A stretch of 64,000 nucleotides of DNA, taken from the NCBI RefSeq assembly GCF_033097365.1, contig NZ_AP028461.1, positions 2,542,001 to 2,606,000 of the forward strand, written 5' to 3'. Shown here one piece after another: positions 15,248 through 24,592 of the stretch; position 1 is the stretch's first letter, and every line of letters begins with the position of its first letter. A model generated the notes under the pieces. It saw only the letters and a list, made by a program, of their open reading frames with translations. It did no database searches and was not told the origin of the DNA. This DNA comes from Actinoplanes sichuanensis (lineage in GTDB: Bacteria; Actinomycetota; Actinomycetes; Mycobacteriales; Micromonosporaceae). Position numbers and translations under genes: made by a program.

Positions 15248-17338
15248 ATGTCGTCCGGACATCGCTGGTCGGCCACCGCCGCCACCGTCCTGACCGCCGC
15301 ACTGCTCACGACCACACCGGCCACGGCCGGCCCGGTCACCGCCCCGGCCCAGGCGCCCGCCGTCGCGCCGATCACGCTCGCCACCGGTGAGCGGGCCCTG
15401 ATCCGGTTCCAGCTTCCCGACGAGGCGGCCGTCGACCGGCTGCTGGCCCTCGGCGCCGACGTCGCCGCGCGCCCACGGGTCGTGCCCGGCGCGATCCTGC
15501 TCGACATCGTCGTCGACGACCGGGAACTCGCCGCCCTGACCGGCCAGGGCGCCACCGCCGTCCAGCTGATCCAGCGGGAGTCCGACGGCGCCCGCCGCCT
15601 CGCCGAGAGCCGGACCGTCGCACCGGCCGCCGCCGACACCCTCAAGTTCCTGCAGGCCTACTGGTGGACCAGCAACGGGCGCACCTTCCTGCAGACCCAG
15701 GTCGCCACCACCGCCACCGACGATCCGGACGTCGAGATCACCGTCACCTGGCGCACCGCGGACGGCACCACCGGCTCCTACCCGCTGATCCGGTTCGAGG
15801 ACGCCGGCGAATACCAGTACCACTACGCGCTGCCCCAGCCGCTGCCCGCACAGCCGGTGACTCTCACCGCCGCCTCCAGCCTCGGCGGCCAGACCCGGGC
15901 GGTCACCCCGCAGCCCTGGCCGGGCGCCACCCCACCGGCCCTGCCCAGCGGATACCAGAAGGACTTCGTCACCGCCTACATGACGCCGACCGACATCAAC
16001 GCCCGGATCCGGCGCCTCCACCGCCAATACCCGGCACTCGTCGACGTCATCAAACTGCCCAACAAGACCCAGGGCTATCGGCGTACCGCGGTCGCGTACC
16101 TCGGTGACCCGGCGGCAGCGGCCGTGGTCGTCGAGTCGGTCAAGTTCGGTGACCAGGGCATGAACGGCGTCCAGGTGCGGACGGTCGACCCCGGCCGGCC
16201 GAATCGGGTGCTGTCCGCCTCGTACCGCGACCGGGTCTTGACCGTGAATCTCGCCACCGACGCGGGCGGCAAAGTGATCAGCACGACCGACGAGGTCGCC
16301 GCGTTCATCACCGCCCGCTTCCCGCAGCGGTTCCGGGCCGTCGTCGAGGACGGCTCGGCCGGGCTGCCGATGCCCGTCGTCGCCCCGGTGCGGCTCGACG
16401 ACGGACTGGAGGGCACCGAGGTGCCGCGCGGTCCGCAGACCGTGCAGGCGCTGCGGATCGGCAAGTACCGGGACGGGTCGAAACCGGGCGTGCTCACCTA
16501 CTCGCAGGAACACGCCCGGGAGTGGGCGACACCGCTGGTCACGCTGGAGTTCGCGGAGCGGCTGCTGGCCAACTACGCGACCGACCCGGCCACCCGCGCA
16601 CTGGTCGACTCGACCGACGTGTTCATCATCCCGACGGTCAACCCGGACGGGGCCAACTACTCGTTCAACGACTACAACTTCCAGCGCAAGAACCTGGTCA
16701 ACCACTGTGCCGGCGCCACCCGCGATCCGCGCTACCGGGATTCGTGGGGCGTCGACGTGAACCGTAACTACGCGGTCGGCTCCTACTTCGACGGCTACGT
16801 CGGCGCCAGTGCGAACTGCCTGTCCGGCACCTACGCCGGCACCGCGGAGCTGTCCGAGGCGGAGAGCCGCAACGTGGTCGCGCTGGCGTCGCAGCACGGC
16901 AACATCAGGTTCTCGCTCAACGTGCACAGCTACGGCGGCTACTTCATGTGGTCGCCCGGCGCCTACAAGAGCCCGGGACGGGTCACCCTGCCCCGGCCGT
17001 CGATCGACGAGTCCAAGTTCTTCCTGGACAGCGCCAAGCGGATCGTCGGCGCCATCTCCGCCGAGCGCGGCACCGTGACGTGGCCGGCCTACACCGGTCC
17101 GGTCGCTGACGTGCTCTACTCGGCGGCCGGCAACTCGGCCGACCACCTGTACTACGACCTCGGCATCACGGCGTGGAACTTCGAGGTCGGCAACGATCTC
17201 TGGAACGACGCCACCCAGCAGTGGGAGGGCGTCGGCTTCCAGCCCCCGTTCGACGAGGCCCACGCCGAGTCCCAGGAGTACGCGGGCGGCCTGGTCGAAC
17301 TGGTCCGCATCGCCCGGGACCAGGCGACCGCACCCTGA
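15248..17338 (+). CDS. secreted zinc carboxypeptidase, peptidase family M14
   Basis: 696 residues, ATG preceded by AGGAGG. A Sec signal peptide covers about residues 1-32. The M14 domain starts near residue 245 (YMTPTDINARIRRLHRQYP). Zinc ligands: His422 and Glu425 in QEHAREW, and His560 in LNVHSYGG; substrate binding VDVNRNY; catalytic Glu646 in WNFEVGND. The ~200-residue region before the catalytic domain is larger than a usual propeptide and probably folds as a beta domain. It removes C-terminal residues from peptides outside the cell. A 12-bp stem terminator follows directly. Confidence 0.92.
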   Translation: MSSGHRWSATAATVLTAALLTTTPATAGPVTAPAQAPAVAPITLATGERALIRFQLPDEAAVDRLLALGADVAARPRVVPGAILLDIVVDDRELAALTGQGATAVQLIQRESDGARRLAESRTVAPAAADTLKFLQAYWWTSNGRTFLQTQVATTATDDPDVEITVTWRTADGTTGSYPLIRFEDAGEYQYHYALPQPLPAQPVTLTAASSLGGQTRAVTPQPWPGATPPALPSGYQKDFVTAYMTPTDINARIRRLHRQYPALVDVIKLPNKTQGYRRTAVAYLGDPAAAAVVVESVKFGDQGMNGVQVRTVDPGRPNRVLSASYRDRVLTVNLATDAGGKVISTTDEVAAFITARFPQRFRAVVEDGSAGLPMPVVAPVRLDDGLEGTEVPRGPQTVQALRIGKYRDGSKPGVLTYSQEHAREWATPLVTLEFAERLLANYATDPATRALVDSTDVFIIPTVNPDGANYSFNDYNFQRKNLVNHCAGATRDPRYRDSWGVDVNRNYAVGSYFDGYVGASANCLSGTYAGTAELSEAESRNVVALASQHGNIRFSLNVHSYGGYFMWSPGAYKSPGRVTLPRPSIDESKFFLDSAKRIVGAISAERGTVTWPAYTGPVADVLYSAAGNSADHLYYDLGITAWNFEVGNDLWNDATQQWEGVGFQPPFDEAHAESQEYAGGLVELVRIARDQATAP

Positions 17339-17345
17339 TCCCGAA

Positions 17346-17383
17346 CCGGGTGGCACCGCCCTCACCGGCCTGGTGCCACCCGG
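17346..17383 (+). terminator. strong hairpin terminator after the M14 peptidase
   Basis: Perfect 12-bp stem (CCGGGTGGCACC, 17346-17357, with GGTGCCACCCGG, 17372-17383) and a 14-base loop, 8 bases after the stop codon. No T-run follows, as is common in high-GC actinobacteria. Confidence 0.75.
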
Positions 17384-17662
17384 CCGCACCGTGCCTCGCC
17401 CCGCTCGTCGGTGACCCTGCGGGTTTCGGGCGCCACGTTCCGCCGCGAAGTCACCAGACCGGGGCGGCCCAGGTGTGGCGGACGCCACGAAAATCGTCGT
17501 TGCCGGCCGTTGCCCCCAGGGCGGTCCAGATGCGTGGTAAGCGCATGATCACCTATCGTTTTCGTCGCTGGTGGGAGGGCGCGCGGATCGCGCCGACGGC
17601 TCCGATTCACAGCTGAGACACAGACCAAGACCGATTTGACCGCGGGCGCGACAATCCCACCG
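17384..17662. other. intergenic region between M14 peptidase and deacetylase genes
   Basis: Nothing clearly coding. One short Arg-rich reading frame (17530-17616, 28 codons beginning MRGKRMITYRF) is possible but lacks a ribosome-binding site. The promoter of the deacetylase gene must lie here; no clear -35/-10 pair was identified. Confidence 0.4.
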
Positions 17663-19393
17663 ATGAACACCGATAGGCCCACCCCCGCAGCCCAGGACAG
17701 CACGCCCGAGGTCGATGAATCGGCCGAGCCCACGGTCGTGTTGAGCGAGTCGACGGTCGCGGAGACCGCCGAACCGACAGCCGATTCGTCGGTCTCCGCG
17801 GGATCCGAGCCGACGGCTGACCTGTCGGTGGACGCTCCGGCCTCGGACGCCGCTCCGCGCGCCGCCTCGAGTGACTCCTCGGGCGACGACGGGTCCGAAC
17901 CTACTGTCGCGTTGTCCGCGGTCGAGATCGCCGAAAAGGCAGACGACGCCGACGAGACGGTGGCGTTGACCGCGGCAGAGGATGCCGACCAGACCGTGCC
18001 GTTGACTGCGGCCGAGGACGCCGACGAGACGGTGGCGTTGGGTGCGGCGGAGGACGCCGACGAGACGGTGGCGTTGACTGCAGCAGAGGACGCCGATGAA
18101 CCGGCGGCAGCGGATGCCGACGAGACGGTGGCCCTCGCAGTGGGGGAGGACGCCGACGAAACGGTTGCGCTGTCGGTGGTGCAGGACGATGACGAGAAGA
18201 CGGTTGCTCTCTCGACCGGGGCGTTGGCCGACGCCGAGGACGAGTCCGAGCCGACCACGGTGATCTCCGCCGCGGCTGAGCCGACGATCGCGCTGCCCAA
18301 GCCCCGGATCTCGCCGGACGCGAAGGTGGCCCTGCCGCTCAAACGTGCCGCCACGCCCGACGCGGAACCGACGATCGCCCTGCCGATCCCGCCCGCACCC
18401 CGGACCACGCCGGAGCGGACCGTCGCCCGGCCGTCGGCATCCGCCCAGCGGACCGTCTCGTTGCCGTCGGTACCCGCCCAGCGGCCCGCGCCGACCGTCA
18501 CCCCGCCGCCGTCGGAACCGACGATCGCGCTGCCGGTCGCACCTGTGGCACCGGTCGCGCCTGCTGCCGTACCCCCGAAGATCAATCGCCGTCGTCTGCT
18601 CCGGGCGATCCCCGCCGTGGCCGGCGCCGCCCTGATCGGCGGGACGATCGCGGCCCTCGCCGGCCGCGGCGAGCCGGAGGCCGGCAAGGCTCCCAACCTG
18701 CAGGTCAGCGAGCCGCCGCCGGCGCAGCTCCCGTCTCCGAAGCCCACCTCACCGCAGCCGACGACCCCGGTCATCCAGGTTCCGGTGCACACCCTGAAAG
18801 ACTTCCGGAAGCTGGTGCCGGGTGACGCGTTCCCGGGTGACGCCATCGCGCTGACGATCGACGACGGCCCGCACCCGGTGTGGACGCCGCCGATCCTGCG
18901 CCTGCTGGAGAAGCATCACGTACCGGCGCTGTTCTGCATGATCGGTAACCAGGTGCTCGGCCACGAGAGCACGGCGAAGGACGTCGCCGCCGACGGCCAC
19001 CAGATCGCCAATCACACCTGGAGCCACCCGATCGACCTGGCCAAGTTGCCGCCGCACAAGATGATCAAGGAGATCCACCGGGCGCAGGACAAGATCTACA
19101 GCACCACCGGGGCGACACCGAGCCTGTTCCGTGCCCCGGGCGGCGCCTGGTCCGGCGGGCTGGCTCAAGCGGTCTCGCAGAGCGGCGTGATCCCGATGGA
19201 CTGGACGAACGACCCGCGCGACTGGGCCCAGCCCGGGGTCGCCCACATCACCAACCGGATGATGGCCGCCCAGCCGGGCCAGATCCTGCTCTGCCACGAC
19301 GGCGGCGGCGACCGCTCCCAGACCTTGGCCGCCCTGAAGAAGGTGATCCCGGCGCTGCAGGCCAAGGGCCTCAAGTTCGTCGCCCTGACCTAA
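17663..19393 (+). CDS. membrane-anchored NodB-type polysaccharide deacetylase with long Thr-repeat cytosolic arm
   Basis: 576 residues. Residues 1-300 form an acidic, low-complexity arm with about a dozen copies of (D/E)-x-T-(V/I)-x-L, e.g. DADETVALTAAED and EPTIALP. A basic stretch RRRLLR followed by one hydrophobic helix (~310-333) anchors the protein. Outside lies a Pro-rich linker and a NodB domain (~375-576): metal/catalytic Asp pair in LTIDDGPHP (D400, D401), NHTWSHP (H451, H455), RAPGGAW and the final ILLCHDGGGD. Such enzymes N-deacetylate peptidoglycan or chitin-like glycans. The arm is unusual. It converges on the ATP-grasp gene with a 4-base overlap. Confidence 0.85.
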   Translation: MNTDRPTPAAQDSTPEVDESAEPTVVLSESTVAETAEPTADSSVSAGSEPTADLSVDAPASDAAPRAASSDSSGDDGSEPTVALSAVEIAEKADDADETVALTAAEDADQTVPLTAAEDADETVALGAAEDADETVALTAAEDADEPAAADADETVALAVGEDADETVALSVVQDDDEKTVALSTGALADAEDESEPTTVISAAAEPTIALPKPRISPDAKVALPLKRAATPDAEPTIALPIPPAPRTTPERTVARPSASAQRTVSLPSVPAQRPAPTVTPPPSEPTIALPVAPVAPVAPAAVPPKINRRRLLRAIPAVAGAALIGGTIAALAGRGEPEAGKAPNLQVSEPPPAQLPSPKPTSPQPTTPVIQVPVHTLKDFRKLVPGDAFPGDAIALTIDDGPHPVWTPPILRLLEKHHVPALFCMIGNQVLGHESTAKDVAADGHQIANHTWSHPIDLAKLPPHKMIKEIHRAQDKIYSTTGATPSLFRAPGGAWSGGLAQAVSQSGVIPMDWTNDPRDWAQPGVAHITNRMMAAQPGQILLCHDGGGDRSQTLAALKKVIPALQAKGLKFVALT

Positions 19394-20250
19394 GCGTCCC
19401 GGAGCGCCTCGGCGAGGTGGGCGGCCGCCTCGGGTGGCGCCTGCGGCAGGAACAGCGACGGCTCGACGAGTTCCACCTCCAGCACGCACGGCCTCCCGTC
19501 GTCGTCCCGGACCAGGTCGACACGGGCGTACACCGGGACGCCGAACCGTTCGGTGACCAGGTCGACGGCCCGCTGGGCGACCGCGATCTGTTCGGGTTCG
19601 GCGCGGTACGGCACGTTCGTCTCCGCGGCGAACAGGTCCTCGACCAGTCCGGCCCGGGGCAGTTCCACCCGTTTGCTCGCGGCGTGGCTGTACCGGCCGC
19701 CGAAGAACACCAGCGGCCACTCGCCGTCCGCGGCGACCGACTTCAGCATCGGCTGGACCAGGACACTCGCGCCCGCCTCGTGCAACCGCCGCACATGGGC
19801 ACGCGCCGCCGGCTGGTCGCTCGGGTCGTACCAGGCCGCGTCCCGGCTGCCGGCGCCGATCGCCGGCTTCACCACGAACCGGTCGGCGGGAAAGACCGGT
19901 TCGTCGCCCGGTTCGACGAACGTCGTCGGGGTGATGGGCACGCCGGCCCGATCCAGGTCGGCCAGATAGTGCTTGTCGAGGCTCCAGCGCACCATCGGGG
20001 CCGGGTTGCGCAGATCGGTCACCGCGGCGACCCGATCCAACCACGCCAGGAAGTCGCCGAGCCGCTGCGGGTAGTCCCAGGTCGAACGCAGCACCACCCG
20101 GTCGTACGAGTCCCAGCACACCGCCGGGTCGTCCCACACCACCACGTCGACCTCGACACCGGCGTCGCGCAGCGCAGGCAACGCCGTCGCCTCGTCCTCG
20201 TCGAGCCCGAGCGCCTCATGCGCCGACACCCACGCCAGCCGTACCACCAT
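19390..20250 (-). CDS. ATP-grasp-fold protein (RimK-like ligase)
   Basis: 286 residues with an AAGAGG ribosome-binding site before the ATG. The N-terminal third is a Rossmann-like pre-ATP-grasp domain (VVLRSTWDYPQR); then a Lys-containing ATP-binding strand (FVVKPAIGAGSRDAAWY) and metal-binding residues in YARVDLVRDDDGRPCVLEVELVEPSLFL. The last motif, E-x-E-x-x-x-P-S, matches the group of proteins that includes glutathione-synthetase-like ligases. It would join an amine to a carboxylate with ATP; substrates are unknown. Single gene in its orientation, with an AraC gene upstream. Confidence 0.83.
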   Translation of the reverse strand: MVVRLAWVSAHEALGLDEDEATALPALRDAGVEVDVVVWDDPAVCWDSYDRVVLRSTWDYPQRLGDFLAWLDRVAAVTDLRNPAPMVRWSLDKHYLADLDRAGVPITPTTFVEPGDEPVFPADRFVVKPAIGAGSRDAAWYDPSDQPAARAHVRRLHEAGASVLVQPMLKSVAADGEWPLVFFGGRYSHAASKRVELPRAGLVEDLFAAETNVPYRAEPEQIAVAQRAVDLVTERFGVPVYARVDLVRDDDGRPCVLEVELVEPSLFLPQAPPEAAAHLAEALRDA

Positions 20251-20311
20251 CAGCCACCTCTTCCCTCCGGATCACCCGGCAGCATGCCCGGTGAGAAGGC
20301 GGCCTGTCTTG

Positions 20312-21052
20312 TCAGATGTTGACGCGGCGGAATCGGCCCGGCGTGATCGCGTACGCGGCCCGGAAATGTTTGTGAAAATGCGCCTGATCGGCGAAACCCA
20401 CGGCGGTCGCGACGTCCGCGATCGGCACACCATCGCGGAGCAGCCGACGTCCGTGAGCCAGCCGGGCCTGCAATTGCCAGGCGTACGGGGAACAACCGAC
20501 CCGCCTGGTGAAGGCCCTGATCAGCTGCTCCCGCGACAGCCCGACCTCGGTGGCCACCTCGGCGATGTCGGCCGCCGACGACAGATCCTCCCGCAGCCGT
20601 CCGAGGACCTGCGTGATCCGCGGGTCCTGGGGCTGAGGCCCGTCTCCCCGGCGCAGCCCCAGACCCAGCATGTCGACCACCACACTGTCGAGATCCGCGT
20701 CCCCGGCGGCCGGCAGCCCGAGGATGCGCTGCCGCAGAGCGGGGTCGACGACGACGGGCTCCGCGAAATCGACGAACTCCCCACCGGTCAGCGCCAGCAT
20801 CCGCGCGACCGGCACGTACAGGCTCACGCACGACCACGGACTACCGTCGGTCTCGGTGACCGACGACTGCACCTGCCCCGGGTTGTACACGGTGACCTCG
20901 TCCACCCCGACCTCGAACGAGGCGCGGTCCAGCCGTACCTTCTCCCAGCCGTTGACGTTGACGCTGATCACATACTCGTCGTGGCTGTGCGGAGGGAACC
21001 CTCCCCACCGCGGCGTGACCACCATGACCTGCACCGACCCAACTGTAGCCAC
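20312..21052 (-). CDS. AraC-family transcriptional regulator
   Basis: 246 residues. An N-terminal cupin sensor (PPHSHDEYVISVNVNG) precedes the double helix-turn-helix: first HTH at DIAEVATEVGLSREQLIRAFTRRVG, second at PIADVATAVGFADQAHFHKHFR, with the family ending PGRFRRVNI. GTG start at 21052; an ATG nine codons later is possible. It is 14 bases from the next AraC gene on the same strand. Its targets are not evident; the ATP-grasp gene downstream is a candidate. Confidence 0.9.
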   Translation of the reverse strand: MATVGSVQVMVVTPRWGGFPPHSHDEYVISVNVNGWEKVRLDRASFEVGVDEVTVYNPGQVQSSVTETDGSPWSCVSLYVPVARMLALTGGEFVDFAEPVVVDPALRQRILGLPAAGDADLDSVVVDMLGLGLRRGDGPQPQDPRITQVLGRLREDLSSAADIAEVATEVGLSREQLIRAFTRRVGCSPYAWQLQARLAHGRRLLRDGVPIADVATAVGFADQAHFHKHFRAAYAITPGRFRRVNI

Positions 21053-21066
21053 GGCCCTGCGTCACC

Positions 21067-21987
21067 TCAGCGGTCTGCGGCGCGGTAGGTGCCGGGTGGC
21101 TCGCCGACCTCGCGGCGGAAGGCGGTGCTGAACGCGAACTCGTCGGCGTAGCCCACCCGGGCGGCGATGGTGGCGAGTGTGCTGGTGGGCTGTTCGCGGA
21201 GCAGGTCCCGGGCCAGGGCCATCCGCCAGCGGGTCAGGTGTGCGAAGGGGGTCTCGCCGACGAGTGCGCGGAACCGGGTGGCGAAGGTCGTCCGGCTCAG
21301 TCCCGCGGTGCGGGCCAGGGTCACCAGGGTCCACGGGTGTTCCGGGGTGGTGTACATGGCGTCGAGCGCGCGGGCGATGTGGTCGTCGGTGAGGGCGGCC
21401 CGCCAGGTGCCCGGTTCGGGGCGGCGGTCCAGTTCGGCGCGGATGCCCTGTACCAGCAGCAGTTCGGTGAGCCGGGCGACGACCGGTTCGGCGCCGGGTC
21501 GGGCCGTGCGTACCTCCGCGCGCAGCAGATCGAGGACGGCGTCCAGACCGGGAACCGTCCCGGCCGGCAGGTGCGCGACCGTCGGTAACGCGCGGACCAG
21601 TGCGGCCCGGGCCGCGCCGGTGACACTCAACTCGGCGCAGAGCAGGACGGTCCGCTCGCCCGGCCCACCATGTAAATGGCGTGCCGACAGGGGAGCGGGG
21701 TGCGGCCAGGCGGGCTCGTCGGAGACCCGGGCGCCCGGCCGGTGACGCAGTTCGTACGCCGTCTCGTGCGCGAGGACCAGCAGGTCACCGTTGCGGGCGA
21801 CGGTCTCCCGGCCGACGCCGGTGAGCCAGACCTCACCGGTGAGGACGTGATGCAGCGACACGGTGTCGCGGGGCCGCAGGCGTACGCCCCAAGGTGCCCC
21901 GAGCTCGACCCGAGCGACGTGGCTCGTGGTGATCCGGACGTGTCGGAGCAGGGCGGCGGGTACGTCGGGGGCTGAACGATCACGCAT
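21067..21987 (-). CDS. AraC-family transcriptional regulator (cupin type)
   Basis: 306 residues. The N-terminal cupin-like half (WGVRLRPRDTVSLHHVLTGEVWL) is followed by a DNA-binding domain with HTH1 LVTLARTAGLSRTTFATRFRALVG and HTH2 LATIAARVGYADEFAFSTAFRREVG. It matches the subgroup that usually controls a neighbouring redox enzyme. The epimerase gene starts 87 bases away, divergently, and is the likely target. Confidence 0.92.
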   Translation of the reverse strand: MRDRSAPDVPAALLRHVRITTSHVARVELGAPWGVRLRPRDTVSLHHVLTGEVWLTGVGRETVARNGDLLVLAHETAYELRHRPGARVSDEPAWPHPAPLSARHLHGGPGERTVLLCAELSVTGAARAALVRALPTVAHLPAGTVPGLDAVLDLLRAEVRTARPGAEPVVARLTELLLVQGIRAELDRRPEPGTWRAALTDDHIARALDAMYTTPEHPWTLVTLARTAGLSRTTFATRFRALVGETPFAHLTRWRMALARDLLREQPTSTLATIAARVGYADEFAFSTAFRREVGEPPGTYRAADR

Positions 21988-22074
21988 GGCATCCGCACTC
22001 TGTCACATACCCGCACCACCGCCTCCCGCCTAGCGTCGACGGCATCCCATTCGATGTTCAGCCAGGAGTTCGAC

Positions 22075-22947
22075 GTGGACGTTTTCGTGACCGGTGCCAG
22101 TGGTTACATCGGTTCGGCGGTGACCCGGGCCCTCGTCGCCCGCGGGCATTCAGTGCGTGGGCTGGCCCGCAGTGACACCGCCGAGAAACTGGTCCGCGAG
22201 GCCGGCGCGGAGCCGGTCCGGGGCGGTCTCGCCGACGCGCCGGTGCTCGCCGCGGCGGCCGCCGCCGGTGACGCGGTGGTGCACACCGCCGCCGGTTCGG
22301 GCGACGACCGTCCGGCCACCGATGCCGCCGCGGTGCGGGCGATGCTCGCCGCGATGACGGCCGGCGCGTTCATCGCCACCTCCGGAGCACCCCGGGCCCG
22401 TTCGTCGCGGGAGCCGGTCGTGGAGCACGACACCGCCGATCCGTCCGGCCCGCTCGCCTGGCTGGCCGACGCGGAGGACCGGGTCCTGACCGCGGCCCGG
22501 GTGCGCGGCGCGGTGGTCCGGCCGCCGATCGTGTACGGCCGTGGCGGCGGCCCGGTCGCCGGTCTGGTGGACCGGGCCCGGGCCGACGGCGTCGCCAGAT
22601 ACGTCGGCGACGGACAGAACCGGTGGTCGGCGGTGCATGTCGACGACCTCGCCGAGGCGTACGCGCTGATCCTGGAGACCGGGGCGACCGGGGTGTTCCA
22701 CTGCGCCGACGCGGTCCCGGTCACGATGGCCGACCTGGTCACCGCGATCGGCGCCGCCGCGGGTGTGCCGGTGGCGTCCTGGGCTCTTGCTGAGGCGCTG
22801 GCCGTGCACGGCCCGCTCGCCGGTCACCTGGCCGTCGACGCGGCACTCGACGCGGGCCGGCTCCGTGGCCTGGGCTGGACGTCGCGGACCGGGGACGGGT
22901 CGGGCGGGATCTGCGGGCACCTTGTGCCGAACGAACGTTCGCTTTAA
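22075..22947 (+). CDS. NAD(P)-binding epimerase/dehydratase-type SDR protein
   Basis: 290 residues from GTG 22075 with AGGAG upstream. NAD(P)-binding motif TGASGYIGSAV at residues 6-16, and extended-SDR features such as VVRPPIVYGRGGG and RWSAVHVDDLAEAYALILE. The typical catalytic YxxxK is not apparent: the region after the Ser is ATSGAPRARSSREPVVEHD, so activity may differ from classical epimerases. It diverges from the AraC gene that probably controls it. Confidence 0.85.
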   Translation: MDVFVTGASGYIGSAVTRALVARGHSVRGLARSDTAEKLVREAGAEPVRGGLADAPVLAAAAAAGDAVVHTAAGSGDDRPATDAAAVRAMLAAMTAGAFIATSGAPRARSSREPVVEHDTADPSGPLAWLADAEDRVLTAARVRGAVVRPPIVYGRGGGPVAGLVDRARADGVARYVGDGQNRWSAVHVDDLAEAYALILETGATGVFHCADAVPVTMADLVTAIGAAAGVPVASWALAEALAVHGPLAGHLAVDAALDAGRLRGLGWTSRTGDGSGGICGHLVPNERSL

Positions 22948-22956
22948 ATTGAGAAC

Positions 22957-24048
22957 GTGTTCGAGGTGATGAATCGTCAAGCCGCGGCCGTGCGAACCGA
23001 AACAGAGAGCATGGCCGTGGCCCTCGAACGCCCCGCGCCGGTGGCCCGACGCCACCGGTGGATGAAACACGTGCTGGTGGCGGCCCTTATCGTGCTGTTC
23101 GCCGCCGAGCTCGTCGTCGGCTGGCCGGCACTGTCGTCGGCCGTCGCGCAGTTGCAGGCCCCGCACGCCGGCTGGCTCGCGGCCGCCGTCTTCGCCGGGC
23201 TCGCCGCGATGGGCATGTACGCCCGCATGCAGCACACCCTGCTGCGCTCCGCCGGACTACGGGTGCCGCTCTACCGCAACGTCGCCCTCGCCTACGCCGC
23301 ACACTCGCTCAACGAGACCCTGCCCGGCGGACCGGCGTTCTCCACCAGCTTCAACTACCAGCAGCTACGCCGCTTCGGCGCCACCCCGGCCGTCGCGTCC
23401 TGGGCGATCGCCCTGTCCGGGATCCTGTCCACCACCGCACTGGCCGTCGTCACCGCGGTCAGCGCGCTGGCCTCCGACGGCGAGGTGCACTGGTTCAGCC
23501 TCGCCGGCCTGGCCGCGGTCATCCTGCTGCTGGTCGCCGGCGTTCAGCGGGTCAGCAGCCGCCCGGCGATCGTCGACCCGGCCGCCACGGCCGTCCTCGC
23601 GCTGGTCAACCGGCTCCGCCGCCGCCCGGCCGGGCACGGCCTCGAGCAGGTCCGCGCCTTCGTGGGCCAGCTCGGCGGGGCCCGTCTCACCCCGGGCCGC
23701 GGCATCGCCGCCGCCGTCTTCGCCGTGCTCAACTGGGGGCTCGACGCCGTCTGCCTGTGGATGTGCGTGCGCGCGGTGAGTGGCGAGCCGATCAACCCGG
23801 CCCAGTTGCTGCTCGCGTTCTGCGCCGGGATGGCCGCCGGCACGGTCACCATCGTCCCGGGCGGGCTCGGCATCATCGACAGCGCTCTGATCCTGGGGCT
23901 GATGGCCGGTGGGGTCACGGCATCCACCGCGATCGCCGCGGTGGTCCTCTACCGGATCATCAGCTTCGGGTTCATCATCGGCGTCGGCTGGATCTCGTGG
24001 CTGATCATGCGCCGCCGGCACCGCCTCCACATAGCGGCCGGAAACTGA
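22957..24048 (+). CDS. YbhN/UPF0104-type integral membrane protein (flippase-like)
   Basis: 363 residues and about eight membrane helices. Signature stretches: NETLPGGPAFSTSFNYQQLRRFG and GTVTIVPGGLGIIDSALI, both characteristic of the MprF-flippase-related YbhN family. Members are thought to move lipids or lipid-linked groups across the membrane. Start at GTG 22957; an ATG four codons later is possible. No DUF2156 domain is attached; the DUF2156 protein at 4930-6636 could in principle partner it, but they are far apart. Confidence 0.87.
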   Translation: MFEVMNRQAAAVRTETESMAVALERPAPVARRHRWMKHVLVAALIVLFAAELVVGWPALSSAVAQLQAPHAGWLAAAVFAGLAAMGMYARMQHTLLRSAGLRVPLYRNVALAYAAHSLNETLPGGPAFSTSFNYQQLRRFGATPAVASWAIALSGILSTTALAVVTAVSALASDGEVHWFSLAGLAAVILLLVAGVQRVSSRPAIVDPAATAVLALVNRLRRRPAGHGLEQVRAFVGQLGGARLTPGRGIAAAVFAVLNWGLDAVCLWMCVRAVSGEPINPAQLLLAFCAGMAAGTVTIVPGGLGIIDSALILGLMAGGVTASTAIAAVVLYRIISFGFIIGVGWISWLIMRRRHRLHIAAGN

Positions 24049-24097
24049 CCGCTTACCGCGCGATGCTGGACCTCCAGCGAACAAGGCGGAGGTAGCG

Positions 24098-24577
24098 ATG
24101 CGCATTCCCGGCGGCAAGTCCACGGTGACCCCGTATGTGGCGGCCAAGGGCGCCGAACGGTTCCTGCGGTTCGTCGAGACGGTGTTCGCCACCGACAGTG
24201 CCATGCGGGTGCTGAACGAAGACGGCACGATCGGCCACGCCGAGGTCCGGATCGGCGAGTCGGTGATCATGGTCTTCGACTCGCGCCCGGAGTGGCCGCA
24301 CACCCCGAGCCTGCTGAGCGTCTACGTCGACGACGCCGACGAGGCCGTCGCCCGGGCCCTGGACGCCGGCGCCACCCTGGTCAGCGAGATCCGTACCTCC
24401 CGGATCATCGGCGACCGCGGCGGCCGGATCAAAGATCCGGTCGGCAACATCTGGTGGATCCAGACCCACCTCGAGGACGTCGACGCCGAAACCATGCGCG
24501 AGCGTTTCGGTGATCCGACCGAGATCGAGATCATGCGGTACGCCCAGCAGTCCTTCGACACGGCGATGCGGCTCTGA
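24098..24577 (+). CDS. VOC-family (glyoxalase/PhnB-like) protein
   Basis: 159 residues. Two VOC beta-alpha-beta-beta-beta modules: module 1 from TVTPYVAAKGAERFLRFVETVF to IGESVIMVFDSRPEW, module 2 from SLLSVYVDDADEAVARALDAGA to GGRIKDPVGNIWWIQTH. The HAEVRIG and DPVGNIWWI segments match PhnB-type members. Typical roles are glyoxalase-like isomerisation, antibiotic binding or extradiol cleavage; none can be assigned. Single gene. Confidence 0.88.
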   Translation: MRIPGGKSTVTPYVAAKGAERFLRFVETVFATDSAMRVLNEDGTIGHAEVRIGESVIMVFDSRPEWPHTPSLLSVYVDDADEAVARALDAGATLVSEIRTSRIIGDRGGRIKDPVGNIWWIQTHLEDVDAETMRERFGDPTEIEIMRYAQQSFDTAMRL

Positions 24578-24592
24578 CGGAATCGGGGGCGC

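Noticed and set aside
14816..17488. 890-codon leftward open frame opposite the M14 peptidase
   Set aside because: Covers the M14 gene exactly in antisense, with Gly/Arg/Val-rich translation typical of high-GC shadows.
17362..18846. Long leftward open frame of 494 codons opposite the deacetylase gene
   Set aside because: It mirrors the Thr-repeat arm of the deacetylase; composition is low-complexity Ser/Ala, there is no ribosome-binding site or domain. It is an antisense shadow of a repeat.
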